From: Candidatus Melainabacteria bacterium
GTDB lineage: Bacteria > Cyanobacteriota > Vampirovibrionia > Obscuribacterales > Obscuribacteraceae
Reading direction: 5' to 3'
Assembly (NCBI GenBank): GCA_016716405.1
Contig: JADJWK010000001.1
Coordinates: 2,356,001-2,420,000, forward strand
Length of the DNA stretch: 64,000 nt
The translations under genes were made by a program, and so were the position numbers. This document shows positions 8,782 to 16,519 of this stretch, piece by piece (within the stretch, counting starts at the first letter, position 1; each line of letters opens with the position of its first letter). The notes under the pieces were generated by a model that saw nothing but the letters and a program-made list of their open reading frames with translations, ran no database searches and was not told the origin of the DNA.

Positions 8782-9399
8782 TCAATAAGAGAAGGCCAGA
8801 CCCTGAAGAAGAATAAGCACCGGAACGGCGAACATCCAGAATCCGTAGATCAAGGCAAGCACCGGTGGCAGTGTCAGGCCGAGAATGATCAGTTTGAGGT
8901 TGCTGGCTTTGAGAGCGACTTTGAAGGAAAGAAATTCGAGCAGCAGAAACCACAGGTTCGGGATGACCATGAGCAAGATCACCGCCTGCCCCAGAACTTC
9001 GCTGAAACAGCTGATCGGGGCCTGCAGGATGAGAATGGTGAAGGGGAGCCCGGTGAGCACCAGGGACTTGCGCCAGCTCATGCTCTCCACGCCGAAAGCC
9101 CGGCAGAGCCCGCGCAGGATAAGAGCGAAGGCAATCCAGTTGATCATTCCCTGGGCTACGGCCAGGACCAGAAGAAGCGCCGAGCCGGCAAAGGAGTGTG
9201 GCGTCCCTCGCGAGAGCCCGACGATAGTCAGGGCCAGGGTGACCATGTTGAAGATGCGGATGGAGTTCTTCTTGATCTCGTCTTCATCCGTGACCTCATC
9301 CAGTCCGCTCAGGGTGACGAGAGGCTCGACGATGATCCCGTGAATCTCGTCTATGAAAACCGGATGTCCCGGAGATTTCTCGATCGCATCTGTGGTCAA
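8782..9399 (-). CDS. Yip1-like integral membrane protein
   Basis: The 205-residue protein has a polar N-terminus (about 50 residues) and then five hydrophobic segments, among them IFNMVTLALTIVGLS, GSALLLVLAVAQGMINW, VILLMVIPNLWFLLLEF and a C-terminal VPVLILLQGLAF. The pattern, with IVEPLVTL near the start, resembles YIP1/DUF1282-type membrane domains, but the call is weak. It lies between sppA and miaA on the same strand with gaps of 12 bases and 1 base, so it is part of that operon. Function unknown. Confidence 0.7.
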   Translation of the reverse strand: MTTDAIEKSPGHPVFIDEIHGIIVEPLVTLSGLDEVTDEDEIKKNSIRIFNMVTLALTIVGLSRGTPHSFAGSALLLVLAVAQGMINWIAFALILRGLCRAFGVESMSWRKSLVLTGLPFTILILQAPISCFSEVLGQAVILLMVIPNLWFLLLEFLSFKVALKASNLKLIILGLTLPPVLALIYGFWMFAVPVLILLQGLAFSY

Positions 9400-9411
9400 A
9401 GCAGTTCCTTT

Positions 9412-10398
9412 TTATTGCGCGAGCCAGAGAGGCTGCCGGTAGAATCGCGAGCGCAGGGACAGGGGAAGGACTTCCTCGATCAGGCTGGTCTGCGGTTTGA
9501 GAGCGCCCGCCCTTGACTCGAGCAGGATGGAGAGAACTCCATCAGACGAGCCATAGTCGACCGGTAGATCTTCCTCGAGACCGTAGCGCTTCTTGCAGAG
9601 ATTTTGCAGCTCGGTGATCGCGTCTGTCTGGCTGCCCAGCTTGTCCACCAGCTTGAGCGCCAGGGCCTGTCTGCCGGTGTAGACCCGGCCGTCAGCCAGC
9701 TTGCGCACCTCTTCTTTCTTGAGATTTCGGCCTTCGCTGACGGCGGTGACGAATTGATCGTAGCTGTCGTCGATCAGGTCCTGGAGAATTTTTCGCTCTT
9801 CATCGGTCATGGGCCTGTACATAGAGGTGATGTCCTTGAATGGGCCGGACTTGACGATCTTGGGCTGCACACCTACCTTGTCCGCCAGGTCTTTGATATT
9901 GATCATCGACATGATTACGCCGATGGACCCCGTCAGGGTCCCCGGATTGGCATAGATCTTGTCTGTGGCGCAGGCGACGTAGTAGCCTCCTGACGCCGCG
10001 ATATCGCCCATGGATGCCACCACCGGCTTCTGTTTCTTGAGCTTCTTCACCGCCGCGTTCAGCTCCTGGGACGAGCCGACGGTGCCTCCGGGCGAATTGA
10101 TCCTGAGGAGCACCCCTTTGACTTTCTTATTGCGTCCGGCTTTCTCGAGCTTGCGCACCGTTGATGATGCCCCGCGCGAGAGGGACAGCACCGATTCGCG
10201 CTCGTCATCGGCAATCACGCCCTCCAGGCTGATCACTTCAATGCGATCGCTCAGCTTCACAGCCCAGCTGCTCTCGCTCACCCCCTCGTCGGGAGATGGC
10301 TTGCCGCGTTTGGCGAAGAGGCCCACAGGGACAGCGACCACACACAACCCGATGATCATCCAGACGATCCAGGCTTTTTTATTTTGTTTTTCAGGCAT
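9412..10398 (-). CDS. sppA: signal peptide peptidase SppA, short form (S49 family)
   Basis: The 328-residue protein has one N-terminal membrane segment (AWIVWMIIGLCVVAVPVGLF) and a ClpP-fold S49 domain. LLRINSPGGTVGSSQEL is the oxyanion-side block. Ser136 in IAASGGYYVA and Lys188 in KSGPFKD form the expected Ser-Lys dyad, 52 residues apart as in the Bacillus short-form enzyme. It cleaves remnant signal peptides within the membrane. It heads a likely sppA-yip1-miaA transcription unit on the minus strand. Confidence 0.93.
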   Translation of the reverse strand: MPEKQNKKAWIVWMIIGLCVVAVPVGLFAKRGKPSPDEGVSESSWAVKLSDRIEVISLEGVIADDERESVLSLSRGASSTVRKLEKAGRNKKVKGVLLRINSPGGTVGSSQELNAAVKKLKKQKPVVASMGDIAASGGYYVACATDKIYANPGTLTGSIGVIMSMINIKDLADKVGVQPKIVKSGPFKDITSMYRPMTDEERKILQDLIDDSYDQFVTAVSEGRNLKKEEVRKLADGRVYTGRQALALKLVDKLGSQTDAITELQNLCKKRYGLEEDLPVDYGSSDGVLSILLESRAGALKPQTSLIEEVLPLSLRSRFYRQPLWLAQ

Positions 10399-10425
10399 CA
10401 GATCAAACCGTAGTGAGGCGCCAGC

Positions 10426-11661
10426 CTAGAGATTTTTGGAGGAGTCCGGAGGCTCGGCGATCATCGTCGTCGGCTGGCTTTCTTCCGGGTTGACGATTTC
10501 GGGATGGAGTTTCTTTATCTCTTCGTCGATCTCGCCGTCGAGTTTTTCCACAGCCTTGAGACCGGCCATGTCGATGAGACCCTGCCTTAGCTTGGAGAGC
10601 TCGGAGCCGACATCCTCGATATCGCGCTGTTGCTTCTTGAGAGTGTACTCGATCTCGATTTGCTTGACGGCGTCCTGATTGCCTCTGGTGGCGGCAGCCA
10701 TGCGCTTGAGATGCTCGAAATCGGAGTTGGCGGTGAGAAGCGACATGTGTTTCCGCTTGTAGTCGCGGAAATTGCCGACCAGCTTATCGGCATTGGTGCG
10801 AATCATGTTATAGAGCATGATCTGCTCTGTCTGGGTGATCCGTGCTTTCTTGGCGATATGGCTCTCTTGCATGTTGAGCAGTTGAGCAAGAGTGTTGGCC
10901 CCGACATTGTTAAGCATATAAGTGCCCGGAGTCGGGTTCATCGCGGTCATGGCGCTCATGGCTCCCATGGCGGCGGTGCTCAGGGCGCGCATCAGCAAGG
11001 TGACAGTGCGGGACGGATCGCTTGCCGGCATGAGCTTCTGCAGGACGAAATTGATATCCGGAGAGCGGGTCAGAGTCGCTTCCCACAGGGCCGTGAGTTG
11101 CTGCCTTTCGAGCTCCCGCACTTCATCCAGCTTGTTGGCTGTCTCGTCGGCGGACTCCATTAGAGGAAGGGGCACGGCGTTGACCGTGTTGGCCTGGTCG
11201 ATGGCGCTGCCGCCGAGACCCGAGACGCTTTCGCTCTTGCTGCCTTTGACGCTGGTGGGAGCAAGCAGGTTCTGCTTGCCTTCCAGAGGTCCTTTGGGGA
11301 TAAACTGATCGGTGGTTACGGTGGCCCTGAGGGGCTTGCCGTCCACGGAGTCGCCTTCACCTGCCTCGCCGGAGGACGGGGCAGCTGCCGCGGCGGGCTC
11401 GCTGGTATTGTCAGCGGTGCCCTGGTCCAGGCTTATCGGCGAGATGTCGACTTTTTTCTCTTGCTCCGCCTGTGGTGTCACTTCCGGGATGGCGTCCAGG
11501 TCGATTTTGTCGTTGACCGGCATCTGCAGGGAGGCCTTATTGCTGCGTCCCACCGAGAAAGCGGCCGCCGGCATCAGGCTGCCGGCTGAGAAAGCCACGG
11601 CGGTGGCGGCCAGGACCACCCGGTAACCATTGGACTTGCGGCTGTTAGTAAGGATCGTCAT
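10426..11661 (-). CDS. secreted coiled-coil protein of unknown function
   Basis: From ATG 11661 (AAGG ribosome site nine bases upstream) the product is 411 residues. It has a signal peptide ending near PAAAFS, a low-complexity linker rich in Ala, Ser and Glu, and a helical C-terminal half (about 170-390) with long amphipathic stretches such as DEVRELERQQLTALWEA and KQIEIEYTLKKQQRDIEDV. These suggest coiled coils. The middle holds small-residue-rich segments (AMGAMSAMTAMNP). An in-frame start upstream at 11742 would bury the signal peptide and is rejected. No family is recognised. It precedes sppA on the same strand by 27 bases. Confidence 0.7.
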   Translation of the reverse strand: MTILTNSRKSNGYRVVLAATAVAFSAGSLMPAAAFSVGRSNKASLQMPVNDKIDLDAIPEVTPQAEQEKKVDISPISLDQGTADNTSEPAAAAAPSSGEAGEGDSVDGKPLRATVTTDQFIPKGPLEGKQNLLAPTSVKGSKSESVSGLGGSAIDQANTVNAVPLPLMESADETANKLDEVRELERQQLTALWEATLTRSPDINFVLQKLMPASDPSRTVTLLMRALSTAAMGAMSAMTAMNPTPGTYMLNNVGANTLAQLLNMQESHIAKKARITQTEQIMLYNMIRTNADKLVGNFRDYKRKHMSLLTANSDFEHLKRMAAATRGNQDAVKQIEIEYTLKKQQRDIEDVGSELSKLRQGLIDMAGLKAVEKLDGEIDEEIKKLHPEIVNPEESQPTTMIAEPPDSSKNL

Positions 11662-11835
11662 TAAGAGCACCTTTTCCGAATTCCTTTCATGAACACCGAG
11701 AGATGTGGACTGGCATCTGCAGGTGCCCGCAAACCACGCCAATATACCATGCCGCTATCTCTTTGAAAGTTACCATTTGTCAATCTGGAAGCGGCTTTGA
11801 GCGCCCCGGGCAGGCTGGTATTAAAATCGGCTCAC

Positions 11836-13356
11836 TTAACCCTTCTTCGCACTGGACGCAAAAATTATGAGACCGACAAAGACCACCAGGGTAGCCACTT
11901 GATCGAAAACCATCATCTGTACTTGCTTGAATTCATATGAGGTCAAAAGGTTAACCAGGTACCAGAGCTTAAAAAGCGCTCCTATGAAGGCTGTCACCAT
12001 GATAGCCATAGTGCCCCCTGATGGAGCGCCACTGGAAACCCCCTGAAAATCATCGGCGGGCTCGTCATCGACAAGATTAGAAAAGGATCGTCTGTCCCTG
12101 CTGCCGCGACGGCGATCTTTCTGCCTGCGGTCTTGAGGCCCGAGTTCTTGCGGGGCCGGCTCTGCGGGTCTGGCCACGGTGAGGGGATTGGCTGCCATCT
12201 GGGGTCTTGGGACCGGAGCCGGACCCGGAGCCGGGACCTGACCCTGACCGGGCACCTGACCCTGTCCCGGTAACTGACTCTGTCCCGGTACCTGACTCTG
12301 TCCCGGTAGCTGACTCTGTCCCGGTAGCTGACTCTGTCCCGGTAACTGGCTCTGTCCCGGTAACTGGACGCTCTGCCCGGGACCGGGGCTCTGGAAGAGC
12401 TGTGGAGGCTCCACGGTGCCCAGAGGCGCCGGTTGAGGCCCTGGGTAGGCCGGTTGCATCGGGGGCTGCGGAGGCGGAGCTTGCTGGGGATAGGGTTGGG
12501 GGACTTGTTGTTGAGGAGCTGGAAATGCCGGTTGCTTGGCTGGTGTCTCAGGACCCGGAAATCCTGACTGCGGAGGCTGGGCATGTCCGGGCAGGTCGTG
12601 CTTGGGGCGCTTGGCTTGAAGGAGGGGAGAGCGCAACACGTTAGGGTCTTCGGCGTCGTCGTCATCATCGTCATAGTCATCGAAGTCGTTGAAGTCATCG
12701 CCGCCGAGAATGGGGGAATGCAGTCTCTGCCTGCCCCCTGCCCGGGGCTCGCTCGGACGCGGTCGCGGGCTGGGAGCATCGTCGTCACCGAGAAGAGGCG
12801 AGCGCAGATGCGGCGCTCCGCCGGGCGAGGGACGCCGGACCGGCTCGTCGTCGTCTTCGTCGCCGAGAAGCGGCGAGCGAAGCTTGCGTTTGCCCTTGTC
12901 GGCTTTGGGACCTCTCGGGGCGTCATCGAAGTCGTCCAGGTCATCGTCCTCGGCGCCCAGAAGCGGCGAGCGCAAACCGCCCCGCTTGGGGGGGTTTCTA
13001 TCTGTCTGGGAGCGCGGACGAACGTCCTCGAATTCGTCTTCTTCCTCCGCGCCTCCCAGAATGGGAGAGTGGAGTTTGACCTTTTTCTTTTTCGGTTTGC
13101 CTGCCGGACCCGGGGCACCCGTCTGGGCCTGGGGAACCGTCTGTCCAGGAGCTGGTCCGGGTGCTGATATCGGAGCCTGTCCAGCTGCAGGACCCGAAAG
13201 AGGTCCCGGTCCTGCCGATACCGGAGGACCGCCGGGGACTGAAGGTCGGGGTTGCTGGGGGCGAGGAGCCTCTCCTGATCCGAATCGTTGCCCGCATTCG
13301 GCGCAAAACGATGCGCTGTCTTCGTTCATAACCTGACAAATCGGGCACTGGATCAC
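11836..13356 (-). CDS. zinc-ribbon membrane protein with six L(R/H)SP(L/I)L motifs and PGQSQL repeats
   Basis: The 506-residue protein begins with a double-CxxC zinc ribbon (CPICQVMN then CAECGQRF, residues 4-25). A disordered region carries six copies of an L[RH]SP[LI]L motif (five followed by G), mostly preceded by basic residues and followed by Asp/Glu runs. Next come Pro/Gln-rich repeats of PGQSQL, a basic patch (RRQKDRRRGSRDRRS), and two C-terminal hydrophobic segments (MAIMVTAFIGALFKLWYLVN and ATLVVFVGLIIFAS). It starts with GTG at 13356, supported by GAGG seven bases upstream. The disordered part is probably cytoplasmic. The regular Ser-Pro motifs look like docking or phosphorylation sites; that is inference. 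Confidence 0.7.
   Translation of the reverse strand: MIQCPICQVMNEDSASFCAECGQRFGSGEAPRPQQPRPSVPGGPPVSAGPGPLSGPAAGQAPISAPGPAPGQTVPQAQTGAPGPAGKPKKKKVKLHSPILGGAEEEDEFEDVRPRSQTDRNPPKRGGLRSPLLGAEDDDLDDFDDAPRGPKADKGKRKLRSPLLGDEDDDEPVRRPSPGGAPHLRSPLLGDDDAPSPRPRPSEPRAGGRQRLHSPILGGDDFNDFDDYDDDDDDAEDPNVLRSPLLQAKRPKHDLPGHAQPPQSGFPGPETPAKQPAFPAPQQQVPQPYPQQAPPPQPPMQPAYPGPQPAPLGTVEPPQLFQSPGPGQSVQLPGQSQLPGQSQLPGQSQLPGQSQVPGQSQLPGQGQVPGQGQVPAPGPAPVPRPQMAANPLTVARPAEPAPQELGPQDRRQKDRRRGSRDRRSFSNLVDDEPADDFQGVSSGAPSGGTMAIMVTAFIGALFKLWYLVNLLTSYEFKQVQMMVFDQVATLVVFVGLIIFASSAKKG
12237..12367 (-). repeat. 18-bp in-frame tandem repeat encoding PGQSQL units
   Basis: About seven copies of an 18-base unit lie inside the zinc-ribbon gene; on the plus strand each has the core CTGTCCCGGTA. 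The unit length is a multiple of three, so copy-number change would keep the frame and only alter the linker length. Single-base differences between copies (AAC/ACC/AGC after GGT) show they are not freshly duplicated. Confidence 0.8.
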
Positions 13357-13596
13357 GTTAATTCCTCTTTCGATGGTCCCTGAGTGGCTATCTAATAGTT
13401 TAATTCACATCGCTGGCGTTCTCTAATCACATTATCCGTTACCTTTCGTAGCCTGTCTGCGCCCATCTCTGCGGATTACTAGAACTAGCTAATCTATGTC
13501 TGGCAGTGCTCGTGTTAGACTGACAACCCATCCACTTGACTGCTGATGAAAGCGGTTGGTTTCCCAATTCATTGGAGACGAAGGAGACTAAACACG

Positions 13597-14559
13597 ATGA
13601 GTCGATCCGGAAGATCGTTCACTGCTCTGACCATGGCCGGGCTCCTGGTCATGCCTGTCTTTGCCTTACCAGCGATGGCGGACAGCGATCCGCAGCTCAA
13701 CTTCAAGATCTATAACCCGGACACTTCGTTCCTGGGACCGATCGGCGAGACCGGTGAGGCCAAGAGCGAGTCCACCGAGACCTCCGAGCCAGCTGCTCCG
13801 GCCGACAGCACCGACGAACCGAAAGAGGAAGCATCCTTATTAAAGGAAGAGGTTCCGCAACTCGACGACAGCACTCCCTCCACTGAAGAGGCCCCCAAGA
13901 CCGCCAGCGAGAATGCCGACACCGCGGACAGTGCTGACAGTGCTGACGGCGAGAAGGTGACCAAGCGCCTGCAGGGTTATGTCAGGGTCGTGCCTACCGG
14001 CACCAAGATTCCCATCATTCTCGATACAGCCATCGATAGCGATACCAGCCAGGAAGCCGATGAGTTCTCGGCCCGTACCTCTGAAGACCTGAGCATCGAC
14101 GGCTCCACGGTAATTCCAGCCGGCTCGATCATCAAAGGTCGTATCGCTCAGCTCAATTCGCCGAAGCATCTAAATCGCTCCGGCTCGGTGGCTCTGAAGT
14201 TCGATACCATCACCACTCCGGACAACCGTCAGATTCCTATCGTCGCCAACCTCGTGGCTCGAGGCGGTGTCGTTCATGCCCGCAGGGGTCTCAAGGATAT
14301 CGCCATCGATACCGGCGCTGTCGCCATCCCCACCGCGGTCGGCATCGGCATCGGTGCTCTGGCAGGCGGCACCTCGAGCTCCAGCTCATCCAGCTCCAGC
14401 GGTATCGGTCGCGGTGGTGCCGCCATGATTGGTGCCGGTGTAGGTCTTGCGGTCGGTGTCGCCATTCTGCTTTCCAAGAAGGGCAAGAAAATCGATGTGA
14501 GACCCGGCGACGAGCTCAAAATCCAGCTCGCCGAAGATCTCAGAATGCCGATGATGTAG
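13597..14559 (+). CDS. secreted protein, beta-rich middle domain, glycine/serine hydrophobic C-terminus; function unknown
   Basis: From ATG 13597 (AAGGAG ten bases upstream) the product is 320 residues. It has a signal peptide (LTMAGLLVMPVFALPAMA), an acidic Ser/Glu linker, and a beta-rich segment at about 130-235 (VPTGTKIPIILDTAIDSD, then VIPAGSIIKGRIAQLNSP). That segment superficially resembles the VirB10/TrbI-type barrel motif for a tunable or stabilised pore component. Next come a Gly/Ser-rich hydrophobic stretch (VAIPTAVGIGIGALAGG and GVGLAVGVAILLSK) and the ending VRPGDELKIQLAEDL, typical of such barrels. The family call is tentative. It is divergent from the zinc-ribbon gene. Confidence 0.65.
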   Translation: MSRSGRSFTALTMAGLLVMPVFALPAMADSDPQLNFKIYNPDTSFLGPIGETGEAKSESTETSEPAAPADSTDEPKEEASLLKEEVPQLDDSTPSTEEAPKTASENADTADSADSADGEKVTKRLQGYVRVVPTGTKIPIILDTAIDSDTSQEADEFSARTSEDLSIDGSTVIPAGSIIKGRIAQLNSPKHLNRSGSVALKFDTITTPDNRQIPIVANLVARGGVVHARRGLKDIAIDTGAVAIPTAVGIGIGALAGGTSSSSSSSSSGIGRGGAAMIGAGVGLAVGVAILLSKKGKKIDVRPGDELKIQLAEDLRMPMM

Positions 14560-14570
14560 TTTTCACCGGA

Positions 14571-14598
14571 AATACCCCTGATCGAATTCAGGGGTATT
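14571..14598 (+). terminator. stem-loop downstream of the 13597-14559 gene
   Basis: A perfect 11-bp inverted repeat, AATACCCCTGA and TCAGGGGTATT, with a six-base loop starts 12 bases after the stop codon. No T-run follows, so it may be a terminator without a U tract or a 3'-end stabiliser. Confidence 0.5.
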
Positions 14599-14695
14599 CC
14601 CGAGCCAGCTTCATGCCCTTCCGCCGTGCCGTTCCGGGACGGCGCTTCTATTATCAGGTCTACAGGATCGTGGCTTGGTAGGCGGAGAGAAAGGT

Positions 14696-16201
14696 ATGCA
14701 AACCATGAACAGACCGCCCGAACTGGCTTGTGCCATGTCGGTGGTGCCGGGGCTCGGTCAGATTTTCAATGGCGACTGCCGCAAAGGATCGATATTTCTG
14801 GCGGTGGGCGTTATCAACATCTTTATTCTTTTGACCCTGATTTTCAGCGCCGGAATCGTTCATACCCTCGAGCGGTTCGGTCGGTCCATGGAAGTAAGAC
14901 CCAATGCCGAGCTCATCGAGACTCTCAATAATACAGGCATAGGCAGTCCTGTCTCTGCGATCTTCGTCGCCCTGTTCATCTCTTTCGTCGCCTATGCCAT
15001 GCGAGACGCATACGATCAGGCCCGCCGCTCGACAAGGCGGTTGCTCTATGCCGATTCGGCGATGAGCCTGCCCGAGGCCACCAGCGGTTCTTATATCTTT
15101 CATATAGCTCTGATGCTTTCCCTGATCATCCTTGGTTTTTTCTTTCTGGTTCCACCGCCGCCTCGCGCCCAGGTGCTCGACATCGAGTTTCTCGACAACC
15201 CGGTGGAGAAGGAAGAGAAATCCGATTCGACGGTGCGCGCTCGGCAAAGCTCCCGCAGCAACCTCCGCCGGGATCCGAATCGACCGGTATCGGCCTCGAG
15301 CCCTGCTCGTGCTTCTGGCTCGAAGCCGGCTCACTTCAAGCCGGCTCACATCAAACCTGTTCACATCAAACCAGCTCACATCGAGCAAGCTCAATTCAAG
15401 CCGGCTCCGCCGTCGCGCTTCCGGCCGGCAACTGCCAGTCAGCCGATTCTGAAGCTCCCCGGTCTCCCGGACATATCGCGGGCCCCCGGCCCGTTGCCCA
15501 TGGTCGCTCCGCCTCCTGCGCCCGGCTCCATGAACGTGCCGGTCCCGGCTTCGGTGAAGCCGGGAGGCGGACTGGCACCGGGACCGCAAACCAGCCGCCG
15601 GTTTGAGTCGATCGGCTCAGGCGAGCGGACCGGCTCGGCGCCCGGTCCCGATACCGCTCCCGTTCATGCCGACCGCGGTTCGGAAAGCGTTTCGGGTCCT
15701 GCTCCGGTGGTTTCTTCGGGACGATTTCAGGGAACCCGGAACGTCCACCATGTGCCTGCACCGGTCAGAGCAACCGGCCGTGATTCCGGTCCCGGTCCCC
15801 TGGTCGCCGTCGCTCCGGATCTCGGCACCGGGGGCAGAGGCTCGGACGACGCAAGAGCCAATTCTGCCAGGGACGGCAAAGGCGATGAAGGCTCTCCCGA
15901 CTCCAGCGAAGTGGATTTCGCTTCCTATATGGCGGAGCTCCAGCGGGCCATCCGTCGTCGCTGGTACCCGCCTAAATGCCCGACCAGCAGGCGAGTCCAG
16001 GTGACTTTCAAGATTCATCGCAACGGCTCCATGTCCAATCTCGGACTTCTTGCATCGTCCGGGGTAGCCATGGCCGATCAGGCTGCTCTCAAGGCTGTTC
16101 AGCTGGCGGCGCCGTTCCGGCACCTTCCCCCGGGATCTCCTGATGATGTGGATATTCAGTTCACTTTCGACTACAGGGTCTTTGAAGGAAGGCTGCGCTG
16201 A
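14696..16201 (+). CDS. TonB-like energy transducer with N-terminal TM2-like membrane module (copy 1)
   Basis: The 501-residue protein starts with a TM2/DUF5683-like module (VVPGLGQIFNGDCRKGSIFL) of two membrane segments. A third segment, SYIFHIALMLSLIILGFFF, has the Ser-x3-His arrangement of the TonB signal anchor and is followed by VPPPP. A periplasmic Pro/Ala-rich linker contains HFKPAHIKP-type repeats. The last 95 residues form a TonB C-terminal domain (YMAELQRAIRRRWYPPK, VTFKIHRNGSMSNL, ADQAALKAVQLAAPFRHLP). It should couple the ExbBD proton channel to an outer-membrane partner. The ATG at 14696 has GGAGAG upstream. A paralogue, exbB and exbD follow. Confidence 0.85.
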   Translation: MQTMNRPPELACAMSVVPGLGQIFNGDCRKGSIFLAVGVINIFILLTLIFSAGIVHTLERFGRSMEVRPNAELIETLNNTGIGSPVSAIFVALFISFVAYAMRDAYDQARRSTRRLLYADSAMSLPEATSGSYIFHIALMLSLIILGFFFLVPPPPRAQVLDIEFLDNPVEKEEKSDSTVRARQSSRSNLRRDPNRPVSASSPARASGSKPAHFKPAHIKPVHIKPAHIEQAQFKPAPPSRFRPATASQPILKLPGLPDISRAPGPLPMVAPPPAPGSMNVPVPASVKPGGGLAPGPQTSRRFESIGSGERTGSAPGPDTAPVHADRGSESVSGPAPVVSSGRFQGTRNVHHVPAPVRATGRDSGPGPLVAVAPDLGTGGRGSDDARANSARDGKGDEGSPDSSEVDFASYMAELQRAIRRRWYPPKCPTSRRVQVTFKIHRNGSMSNLGLLASSGVAMADQAALKAVQLAAPFRHLPPGSPDDVDIQFTFDYRVFEGRLR

Positions 16202-16519
16202 GATCTCGAAAGCGAGGGTCACCGTTCTTGATACCAGCCGGCTCGGTCCCGGGGATCTTTTCGAGAGCCGTCACAAAATCTCAGGGTTTACCCTGGATTC
16301 GGACCAGGTTTTTTACGCTCAACGATCTGTGTCAAAACGCCGGGCGCCGGTTTTGCAAAGGGTTTATATTGAGGATGGCAAAGGCACTCGATGACCTGCC
16401 TACTAAGAAGATTTGATCTTAAAGGTGTTATACTTACAAAACGTTAATGCTAGACTGAATTCGTCAGGTCAAACTCTTATTCCAGGTCAGAAAATAGCAA
16501 GGACTGGACCCGATTACCA
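16202..16519. other. 318-base intergenic region between the two TonB-like genes
   Basis: No open frame with coding character lies here. It contains the terminator-like element at 16282-16314. Downstream is an AT-richer stretch (about 16405-16480) that probably holds the promoter of the second TonB-like gene, although no convincing -35/-10 pair could be picked. Confidence 0.5.
16282..16314 (+). terminator. terminator-like hairpin with a competing overlapping hairpin
   Basis: The stem CCTGG (16292-16296) / CCAGG (16304-16308) is followed directly by six T residues, as in a short intrinsic terminator. The alternative stem CAGGG-TTTA-CCCTG (16282-16295) uses part of the same CCCTGG. The two folds are mutually exclusive, which is the arrangement of an attenuator, although the stems are only 5 bp. 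Confidence 0.45.

Noticed and set aside
12207..12644. Plus-strand protein with PVPVTDSVPV-type repeats
   Set aside because: It is the complement of the PGQSQL-repeat region of the minus-strand zinc-ribbon gene.
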